This document shows, piece by piece, positions 28,763 to 38,129 of a stretch of 64,000 nucleotides of DNA. The notes beneath the pieces are model-generated. The model was not told where the DNA came from, searched no databases, and was given only the letters and a program-made list of their open reading frames with translations. The position numbers were made by a program, and so were the translations under genes. Position 1 is the first letter of the stretch. Each line of letters starts with the position of its first letter. The stretch comes from Stieleria marina (GTDB lineage Bacteria; Planctomycetota; Planctomycetia; Pirellulales; Pirellulaceae), in assembly GCA_007741555.1 (NCBI GenBank), contig CP036526.1, forward strand, positions 7,305,719-7,369,718, given 5' to 3'.

Positions 28763-29443
28763 TCATTTTTCGACGCCTACTGATTGAATACTATCCTGGG
28801 AAAATGGCCGAACCACACGGCGGCGGAGAGGGAGGACTTCGACAGGCAGTTGTTGCTTGCCTGCAAGCTTTCGTAGGCGGTTGACCTCGCGAAGGATCAT
28901 TAGCATTTGCCGACGTACTGGGGCGTAGGGTGCGATTGGGATTTCGTAGAGTTGCTTGGCTATTCGATCATTGCTCTGACGCAAGGCTTGCTCAGAAAAC
29001 CGTGCTCGAAGATCAAGGTATTCCTGGCGGTCGATTTCGACATGGGCATGCCACTTGTCATCGTTTGAACCATCTTTTTTTCGTCCGCCCGGTTTGTAGG
29101 TGATGCTGTAACCGGCGTAACGGATTGGCACTCGGCGGACGTCGCGGATGAGGTTGGTTTCTTCGTCAAAGAACCGATGCTCGCCCCTGGTTGCGAGAAT
29201 CACGAAATTGGATTCATGACGAATGTACTGTAAGTTTGATCGGCCTGACTTCTTCCGGCGAGCGCGAGTGGATTCACTGACTGCGATTCCGTATTTGCTG
29301 ATGAGTTTTTCGTCGATAGCTCCTGGCGACTTTCCCGCTGGCACTTTTCCTTGCACATGAAACCAATAGCCGTGGCGTAAATAGCAACACGCGATTTGCT
29401 GCACGAACCCCTCCACTGATGTTGTTACTGCTCGATACTTCAT
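28763..29443 (-). CDS. Hypothetical protein of planctomycete mobile-element type
   Basis: A 226-residue basic soluble protein. Its N-terminal half (VEGFVQQIACCYLRHGYWFH, GKVPAGKSPGAID) and middle (RVPIRYAGYSITYKPGGRKK, KWHAHVEIDRQEYLDLR) form what looks like an alpha/beta DNA-binding or enzyme domain; the last 60 residues are helical and Arg-rich. I do not recognise a named family. The open frame extends to 29656, but the ATG at 29443 is preferred because an AGGGAC ribosome-binding site precedes it and the earlier 71 residues look non-coding. It lies at the left side of the replication region of the plasmid-like element, which suggests an element-linked role. Confidence 0.6.
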   Translation of the reverse strand: MKYRAVTTSVEGFVQQIACCYLRHGYWFHVQGKVPAGKSPGAIDEKLISKYGIAVSESTRARRKKSGRSNLQYIRHESNFVILATRGEHRFFDEETNLIRDVRRVPIRYAGYSITYKPGGRKKDGSNDDKWHAHVEIDRQEYLDLRARFSEQALRQSNDRIAKQLYEIPIAPYAPVRRQMLMILREVNRLRKLAGKQQLPVEVLPLRRRVVRPFSQDSIQSVGVEK

Positions 29444-31201
29444 TGAGCGTCCCTGCTCCAAATTGCTTGCAAGCCAAAAATTGGAACCTGTTTGTTTGTC
29501 GGCACAGGTTCCAGAAGCCGTCTCATTCAAAAAACACTCGCATGCATGCTCAGGCGTCTGATCTGCGCAAAAACCAGTCAGGTCGAAGCACAGAGAGCAG
29601 AAACACCGTTGCAGAGTCGAACGCCGCCGCAGCACTACATTCATGTATTGTGCCACGCCAATGCATACAACCCTTCACACAAACAACCTTCCGATAGAAC
29701 CACTGAAATGCAGACGCACTCCCGGTACTACCGTAAAATCATCGCCACAGAACACCAGTGCTCCCGCACAAGTCTTGTGTGACCGCTTGCGTCCTTCCAA
29801 GAAATGCCGACTGAATTCGTTTCGGTCGACAACACAAAATCATCAGCAGATTTCAGCGGAGTGCCGGCATCGCACAGAAGTGACTCGCCATTGCGAATGC
29901 TCCCGTGCGAATGCCAAACACCAACCGCATAAGCTGCCCGTCAGTCCTTTCGTCGTGGCAAAGTTCTCGGCACCACCCGATCACGCCAACGAGACTGCAC
30001 TGCCTTGCACAGCCATCGCTCAAGTCGCACAGAAAGCTCCCGCTGACTGGCTTCTCGACTTCTAATCAGACCACACTCCCACTCTACGGCGTTTGAATCA
30101 CTCGGCGAACCACTGCCAAGCACCGGTAACCGTCCGGCTGCCATAGAGCTTCCTGCGTTAGCTATTCCCTTCACCTTGCGGATCACGTCGCTATCCCGTG
30201 TGACCGGGAGGGAATTTGGCTGTATGTCCAGTTCGCCAGAACCGGCATAGTTTCGATTGCAAGTTGCAATTTGCGACAAAACAATCATTTCTGAGGGGCG
30301 AACGTAGAAGCCCCCTCTTACCCACCAACCAAAGTCGTTCGCTGCTCGGCAGCGTCTTCCGCAAAGTTTACCGGCAAGCCCTCGCGGGCCTTTCGTAGTT
30401 GAGCTATTCGCCGTCGTTGGATTTGCCAACGATCGCCGCAGTAAGTCGCCTGCGGTTCGGTCTGTCGCCAGACTCGAAACTCCCCACGCCGGGCAGGTTG
30501 AGCGAGGTCGTTGACCTCGAACCCCCTGCACAGGATTACGCACCTCTCTACTCATGAATCTCTTCATCAGAAAGTACCTCACCTGTTTTGAAAAATAGCG
30601 GCCTCAATGCGTTCTACGAGAACGCCTCAAGGTTTTTCCGCATCGCCCCCGCCCAAGGCATATCTCCGCCGCATCATTTGACGCCAGCGCTGTCCTCGCG
30701 GGACCGATTTGCATCGGATCGAATCGTCGGATTACTCGATGATGGGGTTCTCTGGCATACGAGGCCAGCGAGCCAACTCGGATTACTCGACGAAGCCTCC
30801 GTCGAACTGGACAAGCACCTCTCGATGCATCCAGCTCTACGGGCCAACCGCGTAACAGGAGGTTAACTCTGTTCCCTTAGCCTGAATGGTAAATTCAAGT
30901 TTACCGGGTGCGATTGCCTACTGATGTTTGTCATGCATGTCACAACTCGCCCACTGAATTCGCAGCAGACTCGAAGCAACGCGTTTGACTTTCTTTACAG
31001 CAATGGTGGAAATCCGATTTCCAACCAATGGAATTTCAATACCGTACCCAGAGACGATTGCAAACTTTTGGCTTGGTGAAGCCGAAACGTGGTCGGTGGT
31101 GAGTGTTTCGATTTACGAGCGTTCGCATCCAGCGAATCGACCTATCAAAAGGCGAAGTCAGCGTTGCTCAGATAACGACTTTCAGTCGTAGCTCTGTGAA
31201 G
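29444..31201. other. Large non-coding region with inverted repeats, left of putative origin
   Basis: About 1.76 kb without a convincing gene. An open minus-strand frame at 29941-30582 has no ribosome-binding site or recognisable domain. The region has a 15-bp palindrome at 30256-30270 and several GC-rich inverted repeats near 30390-30530, such as CGTTGG-ATTTG-CCAACG and CGAGGTC-GTT-GACCTCG. It probably belongs to the replication/partition region. Confidence 0.5.
30256..30270. promoter_or_regulatory. 15-bp palindrome, copy 1 (candidate parS/operator)
   Basis: ATTGCAAGTTGCAAT, a palindrome around a central G. Identical copies occur at 31202-31216 (opposite orientation) and 32925-32939. A candidate ParB- or Rep-binding site. 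Confidence 0.5.
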
Positions 31202-31216
31202 ATTGCAACTTGCAAT
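31202..31216. promoter_or_regulatory. 15-bp palindrome, copy 2 (next to iterons)
   Basis: ATTGCAACTTGCAAT, the reverse-complement form of the repeated palindrome, located 36 bp before the first iteron and 15 bp before a DnaA-box-like site. Confidence 0.55.
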
Positions 31217-31230
31217 TTAGGTTCGACACC

Positions 31231-31337
31231 TGTGGATAGTTTATTGACCAACGTGTAGTTCGCGTCGCAACGGCGGAGCAAGACTGCGTGTAGTCTGCGT
31301 CGCGTTTTCTGGGCGCCGACGTGTAGTTGGCGTCGCA
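31231..31337. other. Putative plasmid-type replication origin (oriV)
   Basis: Within about 110 bp there is a DnaA-box-like site TGTGGATAG (31231-31239; one mismatch to TGTGGATAA), an AT-rich step (TAGTTTATTGACC) and three 18-bp direct repeats spaced 33-35 bp apart. It lies just beyond the 3' end of the replication-initiator-like gene. Iterons plus a DnaA box beside a Rep gene are the usual design of iteron-controlled plasmid origins. Assignment as oriV is inference; no function test is implied by sequence alone. Confidence 0.6.
31252..31337 (+). repeat. Three 18-bp iterons
   Basis: Direct repeats CGTGTAGTTCGCGTCGCA (31252-31269), CGTGTAGTCTGCGTCGCG (31287-31304) and CGTGTAGTTGGCGTCGCA (31320-31337). 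The shared pattern is CGTGTAGTnnGCGTCGC. Start-to-start distances are 35 and 33 bp, about three helical turns, so a bound protein would sit on one face of the DNA. Confidence 0.85.
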
Positions 31338-31507
31338 GAATCTTATTCAGTCGGTCGACGCTGGTTTCGCTACTTGCCTGACATGATTGAGGAAATGCCG
31401 GAATCATGGCCGGTTGAAACGATTCCCCAAAGTACTTGTACAAAGATCTACTGTTCTAATCAAAGGATTGCTTCGGAAGATCTCTGTTGTTTGGGTGTGG
31501 AATGACG

Positions 31508-32770
31508 CTAGTTGAAGCTCTTGAGAATGTCTGCGGCTGTTTCGACGGAAGCGTCCTGCTGAGACTGCTTGACCGCAGAATCGCCAAATAGTTCGGCGCG
31601 AAGGTTGGCGAACAACTTCTGACTTTTGTTAGATAGCTCGACCTGATTCTGTTCCTCGCGTCTGACTTCGTGCCACCAATCGGGAGCCGTCCGCTGACCT
31701 TTCGACGCCTTGCTGACAGAGTCAACGAAAAACGCCATTGGCGACTTCTTAAAGAAAGCTTTTCCAAACCGTTCCGATGCGGCTTGGGTGATGTCCGCCC
31801 ATTCCTCCAATAGGCGAGCCGGGTACTTTCTCGAAAGCGAATAGGCCGCGCCGGTCTCGAATCCCAGGCCGATGAGTGTCTCGATAATTGGCTGCAACTT
31901 CTTCATTGATGCTTTGTCCTCCGCTCTTTGGTCAAAATAGACGCCGCGATTTGCCGAAAGGACATATTTGCCTTTCGACACTCGTGAGATTTCTGCATCC
32001 CTGACAACGTTGCACGCACCCAACTTCTTCAGACACCGAATGACTTTTATGCGAAGGTCACGGAGCGTAACAGTCGGCGAGAAACCCATCAGCTCAACTG
32101 CAACGTATCGAAGATCGAAGGACGGAAGCGAACTTCTCCGATGAAAAATCTTTGAAACGAATAGGAACAACCGCCGCGACGCGGGATCAAGGCTGCGATA
32201 CAGTTCCAAGTCGAACCGAAGTTGACTCGCTCCATGCTTCGCCAGATCGAAAAAAGTTCGATCCCAGTTGAATCGCCAAGCTCGATGGGACGAACCGCTC
32301 GGAAGGTCGTAGCTAAAAAAATGAAAGCTAACTTCTCGATGTTCAGCCTTGATCGGGTCGTAGAACGCATCGCAAAGGTAACTCGTGACGGATAGCCGTC
32401 GGATTGCATCTCGAAACAGACGGTATTGCTCGCCACCACGACCAGAGCGTGTATCGACGACACCAAGCTGTCGAAGGCACCAGTGGGGTGTCGCTACTAA
32501 ATCGCTGCGATCGTCCTGTAGCGAGAGCGTCAGAGCCAGCAAACCCCAGAGATAGAGTTCATCACTCGCCGACAGTCCGAGCGGACAGAAGACTCTTGCA
32601 TGTGCCGTTCGTCGCTTCCGCTTTGCATCGCTGTATCGGTATTCGACTTGATGAACCAGATTTTCAGATAGTGACGCTTGGCGGTCGAGCGGACACAGGG
32701 AGTGTTCCACCAAACTCAGTTGACCGATTCCTGTCTGGTTTTCCGCTTTTTTGTGCTTCGTTTTCTCCAT
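31508..32770 (-). CDS. Replication-initiator (RepA-like) protein
   Basis: A 420-residue soluble basic protein resembling plasmid replication initiator A proteins. It has the expected N-terminal part (ENLVHQVEYRY, FCPLGLSASDELYLWGLLAL), two predicted winged-helix-like regions (PHWCLRQLGV..., PSFDLRYVAVELMGFSPTV) and a basic C-terminal part. The frame opens further upstream, but the ATG at 32770 is preceded by GGGAG and begins the acceptable part (MEKTKHKKAEN). Divergent parA starts 184 bp away, with a palindrome between, and iterons lie past its 3' end. Rep, ParA, ParB and iterons together make a plasmid-type replication and partition block. The family call is by architecture and context. Confidence 0.65.
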   Translation of the reverse strand: MEKTKHKKAENQTGIGQLSLVEHSLCPLDRQASLSENLVHQVEYRYSDAKRKRRTAHARVFCPLGLSASDELYLWGLLALTLSLQDDRSDLVATPHWCLRQLGVVDTRSGRGGEQYRLFRDAIRRLSVTSYLCDAFYDPIKAEHREVSFHFFSYDLPSGSSHRAWRFNWDRTFFDLAKHGASQLRFDLELYRSLDPASRRLFLFVSKIFHRRSSLPSFDLRYVAVELMGFSPTVTLRDLRIKVIRCLKKLGACNVVRDAEISRVSKGKYVLSANRGVYFDQRAEDKASMKKLQPIIETLIGLGFETGAAYSLSRKYPARLLEEWADITQAASERFGKAFFKKSPMAFFVDSVSKASKGQRTAPDWWHEVRREEQNQVELSNKSQKLFANLRAELFGDSAVKQSQQDASVETAADILKSFN

Positions 32771-32924
32771 GCAACTCAACTCCCATCCGCTTCGTAGCAT
32801 GAAGCAGGGGGGTATGACAAAGCGAACCATTCCGCCTGCTTGTTTCGGTCGATGACGAAATTGCTTGACGACCAGCCCACTGCTTTGCGACCATTCGACC
32901 AGCGATCTCAGTCACTTGCCCAAG

Positions 32925-32939
32925 ATTGCAAGTTGCAAT
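32925..32939. promoter_or_regulatory. 15-bp palindrome, copy 3 (parA operator or parS)
   Basis: ATTGCAAGTTGCAAT in the rep-parA divergent intergenic region, ending 14 bp before the parA ATG and just before its GGAGG ribosome-binding site. With its flanking bases this copy is a perfect 17-bp palindrome. The position suits autoregulation of parAB. Confidence 0.6.
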
Positions 32940-32953
32940 CTTATTGGAGGAAC

Positions 32954-33763
32954 ATGCCAACAACGTTTTGTTTGATCAACCAGAAGGGGGGCTGCGGCAA
33001 AAGCTCGACTTGTTTCCATCTAGCCGGAGCGTTTGCGGCTCAGGGGGCGAACGTCTTGCTGCTCGACATGGACCCGCAAGGTTCATTGAGCCAAGGCTTT
33101 CTCGGCTCGTCAATCGTTGAGAGTTTGGAATCAGATCAGACGTTGGCGATGTTGTTCGACGAAGCAAGATTCTTCGCTAAACGCGACCAGATTCTGCGTC
33201 CAACCCAGTTCGAGGGGATCACGCTTTGCCCAGCGAATCAATTGCTTTCTCCGTTCAATGCACCGGAGCCAGAGAAGACTGGGATGTTGCAGTATGCAAT
33301 CCGCGAGTTCGTTGCCGAACAATCTGGCTTCGACATCGTTCTGATTGACTGCCCACCGAACCTGTATCGATGCAGTTGGACCGCAATGGTCGCTGCCGAT
33401 CAGGTTCTCATTCCGGTTCCTCCGGAAGACTTTGGAACGCAAGGTCTGCGTGCTGTGCATCAGTGCGTGGAGCAAGTCCGGTCACTCAATCCGAATCTTC
33501 AAGACTTGAAACATCTGGTCACTCGCTCAGACTGCCGCCTATTAGTTCATCGGATGTACGAGCAAAAGCTCCGCGACATGTACGGGAAAACTGTCATGGA
33601 GACTGTGATTCCGGAAGCATCAGCGTTCAAAGTCGCTCTCACCAGACGACGCCCGGTTCAGTTCCACGATTCCAAGTCAAAGGCCGCAAAATTGACTAAT
33701 TGCTTGGCGCGTGAGATTCTCGACCGAATTGGTAAGGATGAATCAACACGCAAGGTGGCATAG
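32954..33763 (+). CDS. parA: ParA-family partition ATPase
   Basis: A 269-residue deviant-Walker ATPase (MinD/ParA family). The P-loop is INQKGGCGKSSTCFHLA with the signature lysine of ParA, followed by LLLDMDPQGSLSQGF (motif A') and IVLIDCPPNLYRC (Walker B). Such ATPases move ParB-bound plasmid or chromosomal DNA. The frame is open 114 bp further upstream, but the ATG at 32954 follows a perfect GGAGG ribosome-binding site, and translation from there starts straight into the first beta strand (TTFCLINQ). parB begins 2 bp after its stop codon. Expression may be controlled through the palindrome immediately upstream. Confidence 0.93.
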   Translation: MPTTFCLINQKGGCGKSSTCFHLAGAFAAQGANVLLLDMDPQGSLSQGFLGSSIVESLESDQTLAMLFDEARFFAKRDQILRPTQFEGITLCPANQLLSPFNAPEPEKTGMLQYAIREFVAEQSGFDIVLIDCPPNLYRCSWTAMVAADQVLIPVPPEDFGTQGLRAVHQCVEQVRSLNPNLQDLKHLVTRSDCRLLVHRMYEQKLRDMYGKTVMETVIPEASAFKVALTRRRPVQFHDSKSKAAKLTNCLAREILDRIGKDESTRKVA

Positions 33764-33765
33764 TT

Positions 33766-34674
33766 ATGGGAAGCACGCGAAACGCACTTGAAGAAGTCAA
33801 ACTGAACGTCAACGAATCAATGGGGCTTCGGCCGGCGGAGCGACGCACGCAACTCGCTCCGGTTTCTTCGGCGAAAGATGTTGGCCGCGTGCCGCTGCGA
33901 ACATTCGGCAAAATCGACGTTAATCGAGTGATTCCAGATCCCGACCAGCCACGGACTGAGTTTGATGAGCAAGAGATTGCCAAGCTTGCCGCGAGCATCC
34001 GGTCCCACGGGCAATTGCATCCGATTCGTGTCCGATGGCACGAGTCGAATGAAAAGTGGATCGTGATTTCAGGTGAGCGTCGCTGGCGCGCTACGAAAGC
34101 TGCAGGACTGCCGAACGTCAATTGCTTTTTCGTCGAAGGAGAAATTTCCGAGCCCGAAATCCGTGAACAACAATTGGTTGAAAACCTTTACCGACGCGAC
34201 TTGAACTCGATGGAGGAAGCTAGAGCGTACCAGTCACTCATGACGCTGAACGAGTGGAACGGAAAACAGGTCGCCGAATCGTTACATCTTTCTACGTCCC
34301 GTGTTAGCCGAGCACTTGCGTTGCTCGATCTGCCCGAGGAACTTCAGTCTCAGGTAGAAAGCGGAACACTGTCCAAGTCGTCGGCGTACGAGTTGAGTAA
34401 GCTCGACAACGATCGCTCCATATCTGAATTGGCAGCGAAGGCCGCTTCAGGCGAACTGCCGCACGCCAAAGCGGTTCGTCAGGTCAAGATCCGCCGAGGA
34501 AAAAAGGTGTCCAAAGCTCGCAGCGGCATCCATCTCGTTTTTGCTGCGGAGAATGGTGCCAAAGTGACCGTGACAGCTACGACCAAGATGAACTATCACG
34601 AGGTCGAATTGGGACTGAACCAAGCACTCGATGATGTCCGCCATCGAATCCGCAACAACATCAAGTTGTTCTAA
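33766..34674 (+). CDS. parB: ParB/RepB/Spo0J-family partition protein
   Basis: A 302-residue centromere-binding protein. The N-terminal ParB/CTPase domain shows RVIPDPDQPRTEFDEQEI, the nucleotide-binding GERRWRA motif and ENLYRRDLN. A helix-turn-helix follows (QVAESLHLSTSRVSRALALL). The C-terminal part is basic (KIRRGKKVSKARS) and ends in a probable dimerisation segment. The gene starts 2 bp after parA and so is co-translated with it. Its parS sites are not proven; the repeated 15-bp palindromes at 30256, 31202 and 32925 are good candidates. It converges with the WD40-type gene, whose stop lies 21 bp beyond. Confidence 0.92.
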   Translation: MGSTRNALEEVKLNVNESMGLRPAERRTQLAPVSSAKDVGRVPLRTFGKIDVNRVIPDPDQPRTEFDEQEIAKLAASIRSHGQLHPIRVRWHESNEKWIVISGERRWRATKAAGLPNVNCFFVEGEISEPEIREQQLVENLYRRDLNSMEEARAYQSLMTLNEWNGKQVAESLHLSTSRVSRALALLDLPEELQSQVESGTLSKSSAYELSKLDNDRSISELAAKAASGELPHAKAVRQVKIRRGKKVSKARSGIHLVFAAENGAKVTVTATTKMNYHEVELGLNQALDDVRHRIRNNIKLF

Positions 34675-34695
34675 CGCAATTCACCTGCTGCTACG

Positions 34696-36981
34696 TTAGA
34701 AATCGAGGTCCACTTCTTGGTCGGCCATCGGTTCTGGTGGGGCTGGCGGAAGGATGGATGACATCTCAGTGACCTGCAACTTATTACGGTCTGCGCACCA
34801 TGACATCAGATACTTGCCGTCAGCAGAGAACGCCAATGCCCTGACAAGTTCTGTTCCGCAACGAAGGAATGCATACCGCTGCCGATCCTTTGCGCTCCAA
34901 ATGTTCACAAAACCTTTGCGATGTCCTGTCGCTATCCACCCTGTGTCAGACTCAGCAAACGACGCGAACTCTGACGTCTGCCAATTGGAATCCGTCAAAG
35001 GCGTTGGGCGCATCGGGTCGTGCTCGATGAGCTTGTCGTTGGTTACTTCATCCGTGAGGAACGGTGTGAGTGTCTTTGCACCAAAGTCGAGCCGCATCAA
35101 CGAATCCTTAGTCAAAATCCACATCCCAGTGTTGTCGCGGGTAAACTCGGCGAAGGAGAATCGCTTGTCACGCATTGAAATCGCGTGCACTTGTTCGCCG
35201 GTATCTGTTGACCGGACTTCAACACCTATCCCGTCTCCGTCCCACTGACGAGCTACCGCCGCACACAGTTTCCCATCTCGCGAAACATGTGCCCAACTCC
35301 GAACTGAGGCGTGATCGACAAATTCCCACTGAATCGTTCGGAGTTTTTGTCCGGACTTTGTGTCGTAGATATTATGGGTATATTTTTTCGCTCTGAACGG
35401 CTTGACTGCCATGTGGAAGCGACCGTAGTTATCGGATTGTTCGGTTCCCCTCGTTTGAAACCCGGTCCGCAACAATTCAACGTCATCTTTTATGACGCAA
35501 ATGATCGAACCATCATCTGAGGGACGCCAAGCTTGAACGACACCATTTCTGTTGTCCAGAGCCTTCACGCGACTGACGATTTTTTGGGTTGCTAATTCGA
35601 TGACGACAAATTCACGCCGTGACGCTCCGCACCAGACAACGCAGTGCCTCCCATCGGGCAGCATCTTAAGTCGAAATCTTGTATCGGCCATTCTCCTTTT
35701 CGACTGCGGCATCGATTCTGCGTTTACGGTGTGCCTACGGACTCTCCCACTAGTCGTGTCATGAATCTGGAGGCTCCCGAACTTATCGATCGTCAGAAGC
35801 CTCGCTCCGTTGTCCACCAACCATACGTGTTCAAGTTCGGGCACGCGGCACCCCCAGACAGAAAGCTGTGAGCGGACGTCGAACAACTCTAAACGTCCCT
35901 CTGGCCACTCGACCAAACCCCAAACGCCATTCTTCGAGAGCATATATTGCTTAGGGAAAATTGGTTGATCGTATCCAAAGAACGAACCTTTTGTCACAAC
36001 TGGAACTTCAATCTCCGCATCAGCTTCACAGTTGAACACGCGCATCAACCTCGATGAGGCGCTGTAACTGAGACATGCTCCTATTGTTCCGCTCGCCGAA
36101 AGCCAGCCGCATCCAGAGGTGGCATCGTATTCTTGATTCAGCGAAAGCTGGCCATCGTCACTCACCGAGTAACACTTCACCTTGTCGTCAATTTCGGCGA
36201 CCACCAGTCTTTTGCCATTGTTGGAAAAACGGATCAACTTGGCATCGTCCGCTGCAACCGTTGCTCCCTTGCCAAGCGGATCAAGCGTCCAAACTTGAAG
36301 TTTGCGGTCAGATCTGAAAGCGATGAACCGTCCATCCGCTGACCCGGATACAACTGATGACCGGCCCTCGACGATCTTGTTATCGCTTACCCCCTCACGC
36401 CAAATTTCGACGTTTTCAGAGGTAAACGTGATAAACAACTTGCCGTTCAAGCTGGGGAAGCTGTCGTAAATTCGACTACCAATCGTAAAATCTTGCTCCG
36501 GTTCAGTCTGATCCAAAACAATTCTCGTAATGAGCGCGGGCCGGCCACTTCGTACTGCGAACACAACCTTCGAGTCAGCACTCCACTTGAACTCAGAGGG
36601 AGACTCAAGCTCTGGTGAAATCGACACCGCGACGTGATCTGCCTGCTGCGAATCCTTTTTCGCGAAATAGATTGTGTTTTCCACAAGTGCCGCCAGTGTC
36701 TGTCCATCGGGAGAACATGACAGAAGCTTTACGGCACCTGGAAACTCGATTGGCTTCGGCGTGGCACCGCTGGAAGCAACGATCTGATGCACCGATGACT
36801 GGTTCTCTGCCGGCACGAAAGCAATCGACTGATCTTTTGTGCAGAAGCAGTAAACACTCGCGGTAGCGATTTTAGTGGGTATCGCGCGGTTAGTCGGTTC
36901 GGTCAGGGGGATCTTAGATTGCGCCCAGCAGGGAACCGCAAGCATCAGTATTGAAATCGCCGTCGTAAAAACCCGCAGCAT
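34696..36981 (-). CDS. Secreted WD40-like beta-propeller protein
   Basis: A 761-residue exported protein with a clear signal peptide (LRVFTTAISILMLAVPCWAQ). The body consists of repeated beta-strand blocks of WD40/TolB-like propellers, e.g. VKLLSCSPDGQTLAALVENT, GSADGRFIAFRSDRKLQVWT, IRFSNNGKRLVVAEIDDKV and ALAFSADGKYLMSWCADRNK. No catalytic motif is seen. It is oriented against parAB and is the only exported protein in the element's central block, so it looks like cargo. Planctomycete genomes have many such propellers, often of unknown role. A protein-binding or sensing role in the periplasm is a guess. Confidence 0.75.
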   Translation of the reverse strand: MLRVFTTAISILMLAVPCWAQSKIPLTEPTNRAIPTKIATASVYCFCTKDQSIAFVPAENQSSVHQIVASSGATPKPIEFPGAVKLLSCSPDGQTLAALVENTIYFAKKDSQQADHVAVSISPELESPSEFKWSADSKVVFAVRSGRPALITRIVLDQTEPEQDFTIGSRIYDSFPSLNGKLFITFTSENVEIWREGVSDNKIVEGRSSVVSGSADGRFIAFRSDRKLQVWTLDPLGKGATVAADDAKLIRFSNNGKRLVVAEIDDKVKCYSVSDDGQLSLNQEYDATSGCGWLSASGTIGACLSYSASSRLMRVFNCEADAEIEVPVVTKGSFFGYDQPIFPKQYMLSKNGVWGLVEWPEGRLELFDVRSQLSVWGCRVPELEHVWLVDNGARLLTIDKFGSLQIHDTTSGRVRRHTVNAESMPQSKRRMADTRFRLKMLPDGRHCVVWCGASRREFVVIELATQKIVSRVKALDNRNGVVQAWRPSDDGSIICVIKDDVELLRTGFQTRGTEQSDNYGRFHMAVKPFRAKKYTHNIYDTKSGQKLRTIQWEFVDHASVRSWAHVSRDGKLCAAVARQWDGDGIGVEVRSTDTGEQVHAISMRDKRFSFAEFTRDNTGMWILTKDSLMRLDFGAKTLTPFLTDEVTNDKLIEHDPMRPTPLTDSNWQTSEFASFAESDTGWIATGHRKGFVNIWSAKDRQRYAFLRCGTELVRALAFSADGKYLMSWCADRNKLQVTEMSSILPPAPPEPMADQEVDLDF

Positions 36982-37268
36982 GTCCGGTACCTCCCCGTTT
37001 CAAGAATGGAAAGCCGACAGTTTAGACCGTCCTCTGATCGGAATCTATGTAGCTGGAGTGAATGGATGGGGCCTGTCTGCTGCATTTCTGATTGTGCCAC
37101 AGCGTCAAGGTCCGTTCGTCCCGCCGCTTCGCTCTAGTCCTCACTGCTGCTTTCGCTGCGCGAAAGACTCCACCTTGACTTGCTGTGTTGGATTCGGGGT
37201 GGCCGCCGACAGGCCGCGTAGAGATTTAATCGCTGTAAAGTCGGATGCAGCAAATGGAGAAGAGAACA

Positions 37269-38129
37269 ATGAAAAAAGATGAAGTAAAAGCACTTGTTCA
37301 AACTGGAATCGACCAGCTTAATACCGCTCTGGCAGCGGGGCACTCTGTCCGTCTGAAAGACGTGATGAAACTGATGTCTCGATTTCACAAGTACAGTTTC
37401 AACAACTGCGTACTGATTGCGGAACAATGTCCGCATGCAACAAAAGTGCTGGGCTTCCACGGTTGGAAAGCAATCGGGCGGTCGGTCAAGAAGGGCGAAA
37501 AGGGGATCGGAATCACAGCTCCACTGGCCGTCAGGAAGAAAGACTCGCCTGCCGATGAACGGGAGGTTTTCGGCTTTCGGGTCGTTCACGTGTTCGATAT
37601 CAGCCAAACCGAGGGAGATGAATTGCCGGAGTTGTCGGAGCCGACTGGAGATGTGAAACGCTGGATCAGTGCTGTCGAGCGATTGATCGAGTCCAAAGGA
37701 ATCGCGCTGAAGTATGGCATTCTCGATGGTTCGACGTTGGGTTTCTCGTCGATGAAAAAAATCACTCTTCTTTCCGGACTGAAACCGCCAATGCGGCTGG
37801 AAGTTCTCGTTCACGAACTCGCTCACGAAATACTGCATCCCAACAAAGAAACTCGGAAACGTTTGACCAACACCGTGAAAGAGACTGAGGCACAAGCTGT
37901 TGCACACATTGTTTGCCAAGCGTTGGGGGTTGAGGGCTTGGAACACTCTGCCGAATACATTCACCTGCACAACGGCAACAGTGAAGTGTTCGCCGACTCG
38001 ATGCAGCGCATTCGGAAGTGTTCGTCCGACATTCTGAAAAGTCTATTCGACGACGAGAAACGATTGGTAGGAAGTTCTGACGCTGCCGATCAACGTCCTC
38101 CCGTGCCGAATGTAAACCTTGCTGCCTAG
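37269..38129 (+). CDS. ArdC-like antirestriction protein with zinc peptidase motif
   Basis: A 286-residue protein. The N-terminal 90 residues form the ArdC-type ssDNA-binding domain (DVMKLMSRFHKYSFNNCVLI, LGFHGWKAIGRSVKKGEKGI), found in antirestriction proteins that guard incoming single-stranded DNA during transfer. The C-terminal part has the zinc-metalloprotease signature VHELAHEILHP (HExxH) and a downstream ETEAQAVAHIV segment carrying a likely third ligand, as in IrrE-like peptidases. The ATG at 37269 is chosen over an upstream one because GGAGAAG precedes it. Presence in a plasmid-like element fits a role in establishment after transfer. Whether the peptidase is active is unknown. Confidence 0.85.
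   Translation: MKKDEVKALVQTGIDQLNTALAAGHSVRLKDVMKLMSRFHKYSFNNCVLIAEQCPHATKVLGFHGWKAIGRSVKKGEKGIGITAPLAVRKKDSPADEREVFGFRVVHVFDISQTEGDELPELSEPTGDVKRWISAVERLIESKGIALKYGILDGSTLGFSSMKKITLLSGLKPPMRLEVLVHELAHEILHPNKETRKRLTNTVKETEAQAVAHIVCQALGVEGLEHSAEYIHLHNGNSEVFADSMQRIRKCSSDILKSLFDDEKRLVGSSDAADQRPPVPNVNLAA

Noticed and set aside
29941-30582. Open minus-strand frame of 213 codons
   Set aside because: Low-complexity composition, no ribosome-binding site or domain, spans a palindrome and several hairpins; more likely non-coding origin-region DNA.
28700-30600. Left attachment site (copy of tRNA-Asp 3' end)
   Set aside because: Short matches such as CTCGAACCCC at about 30515 do not extend; no convincing duplicate was found by eye.
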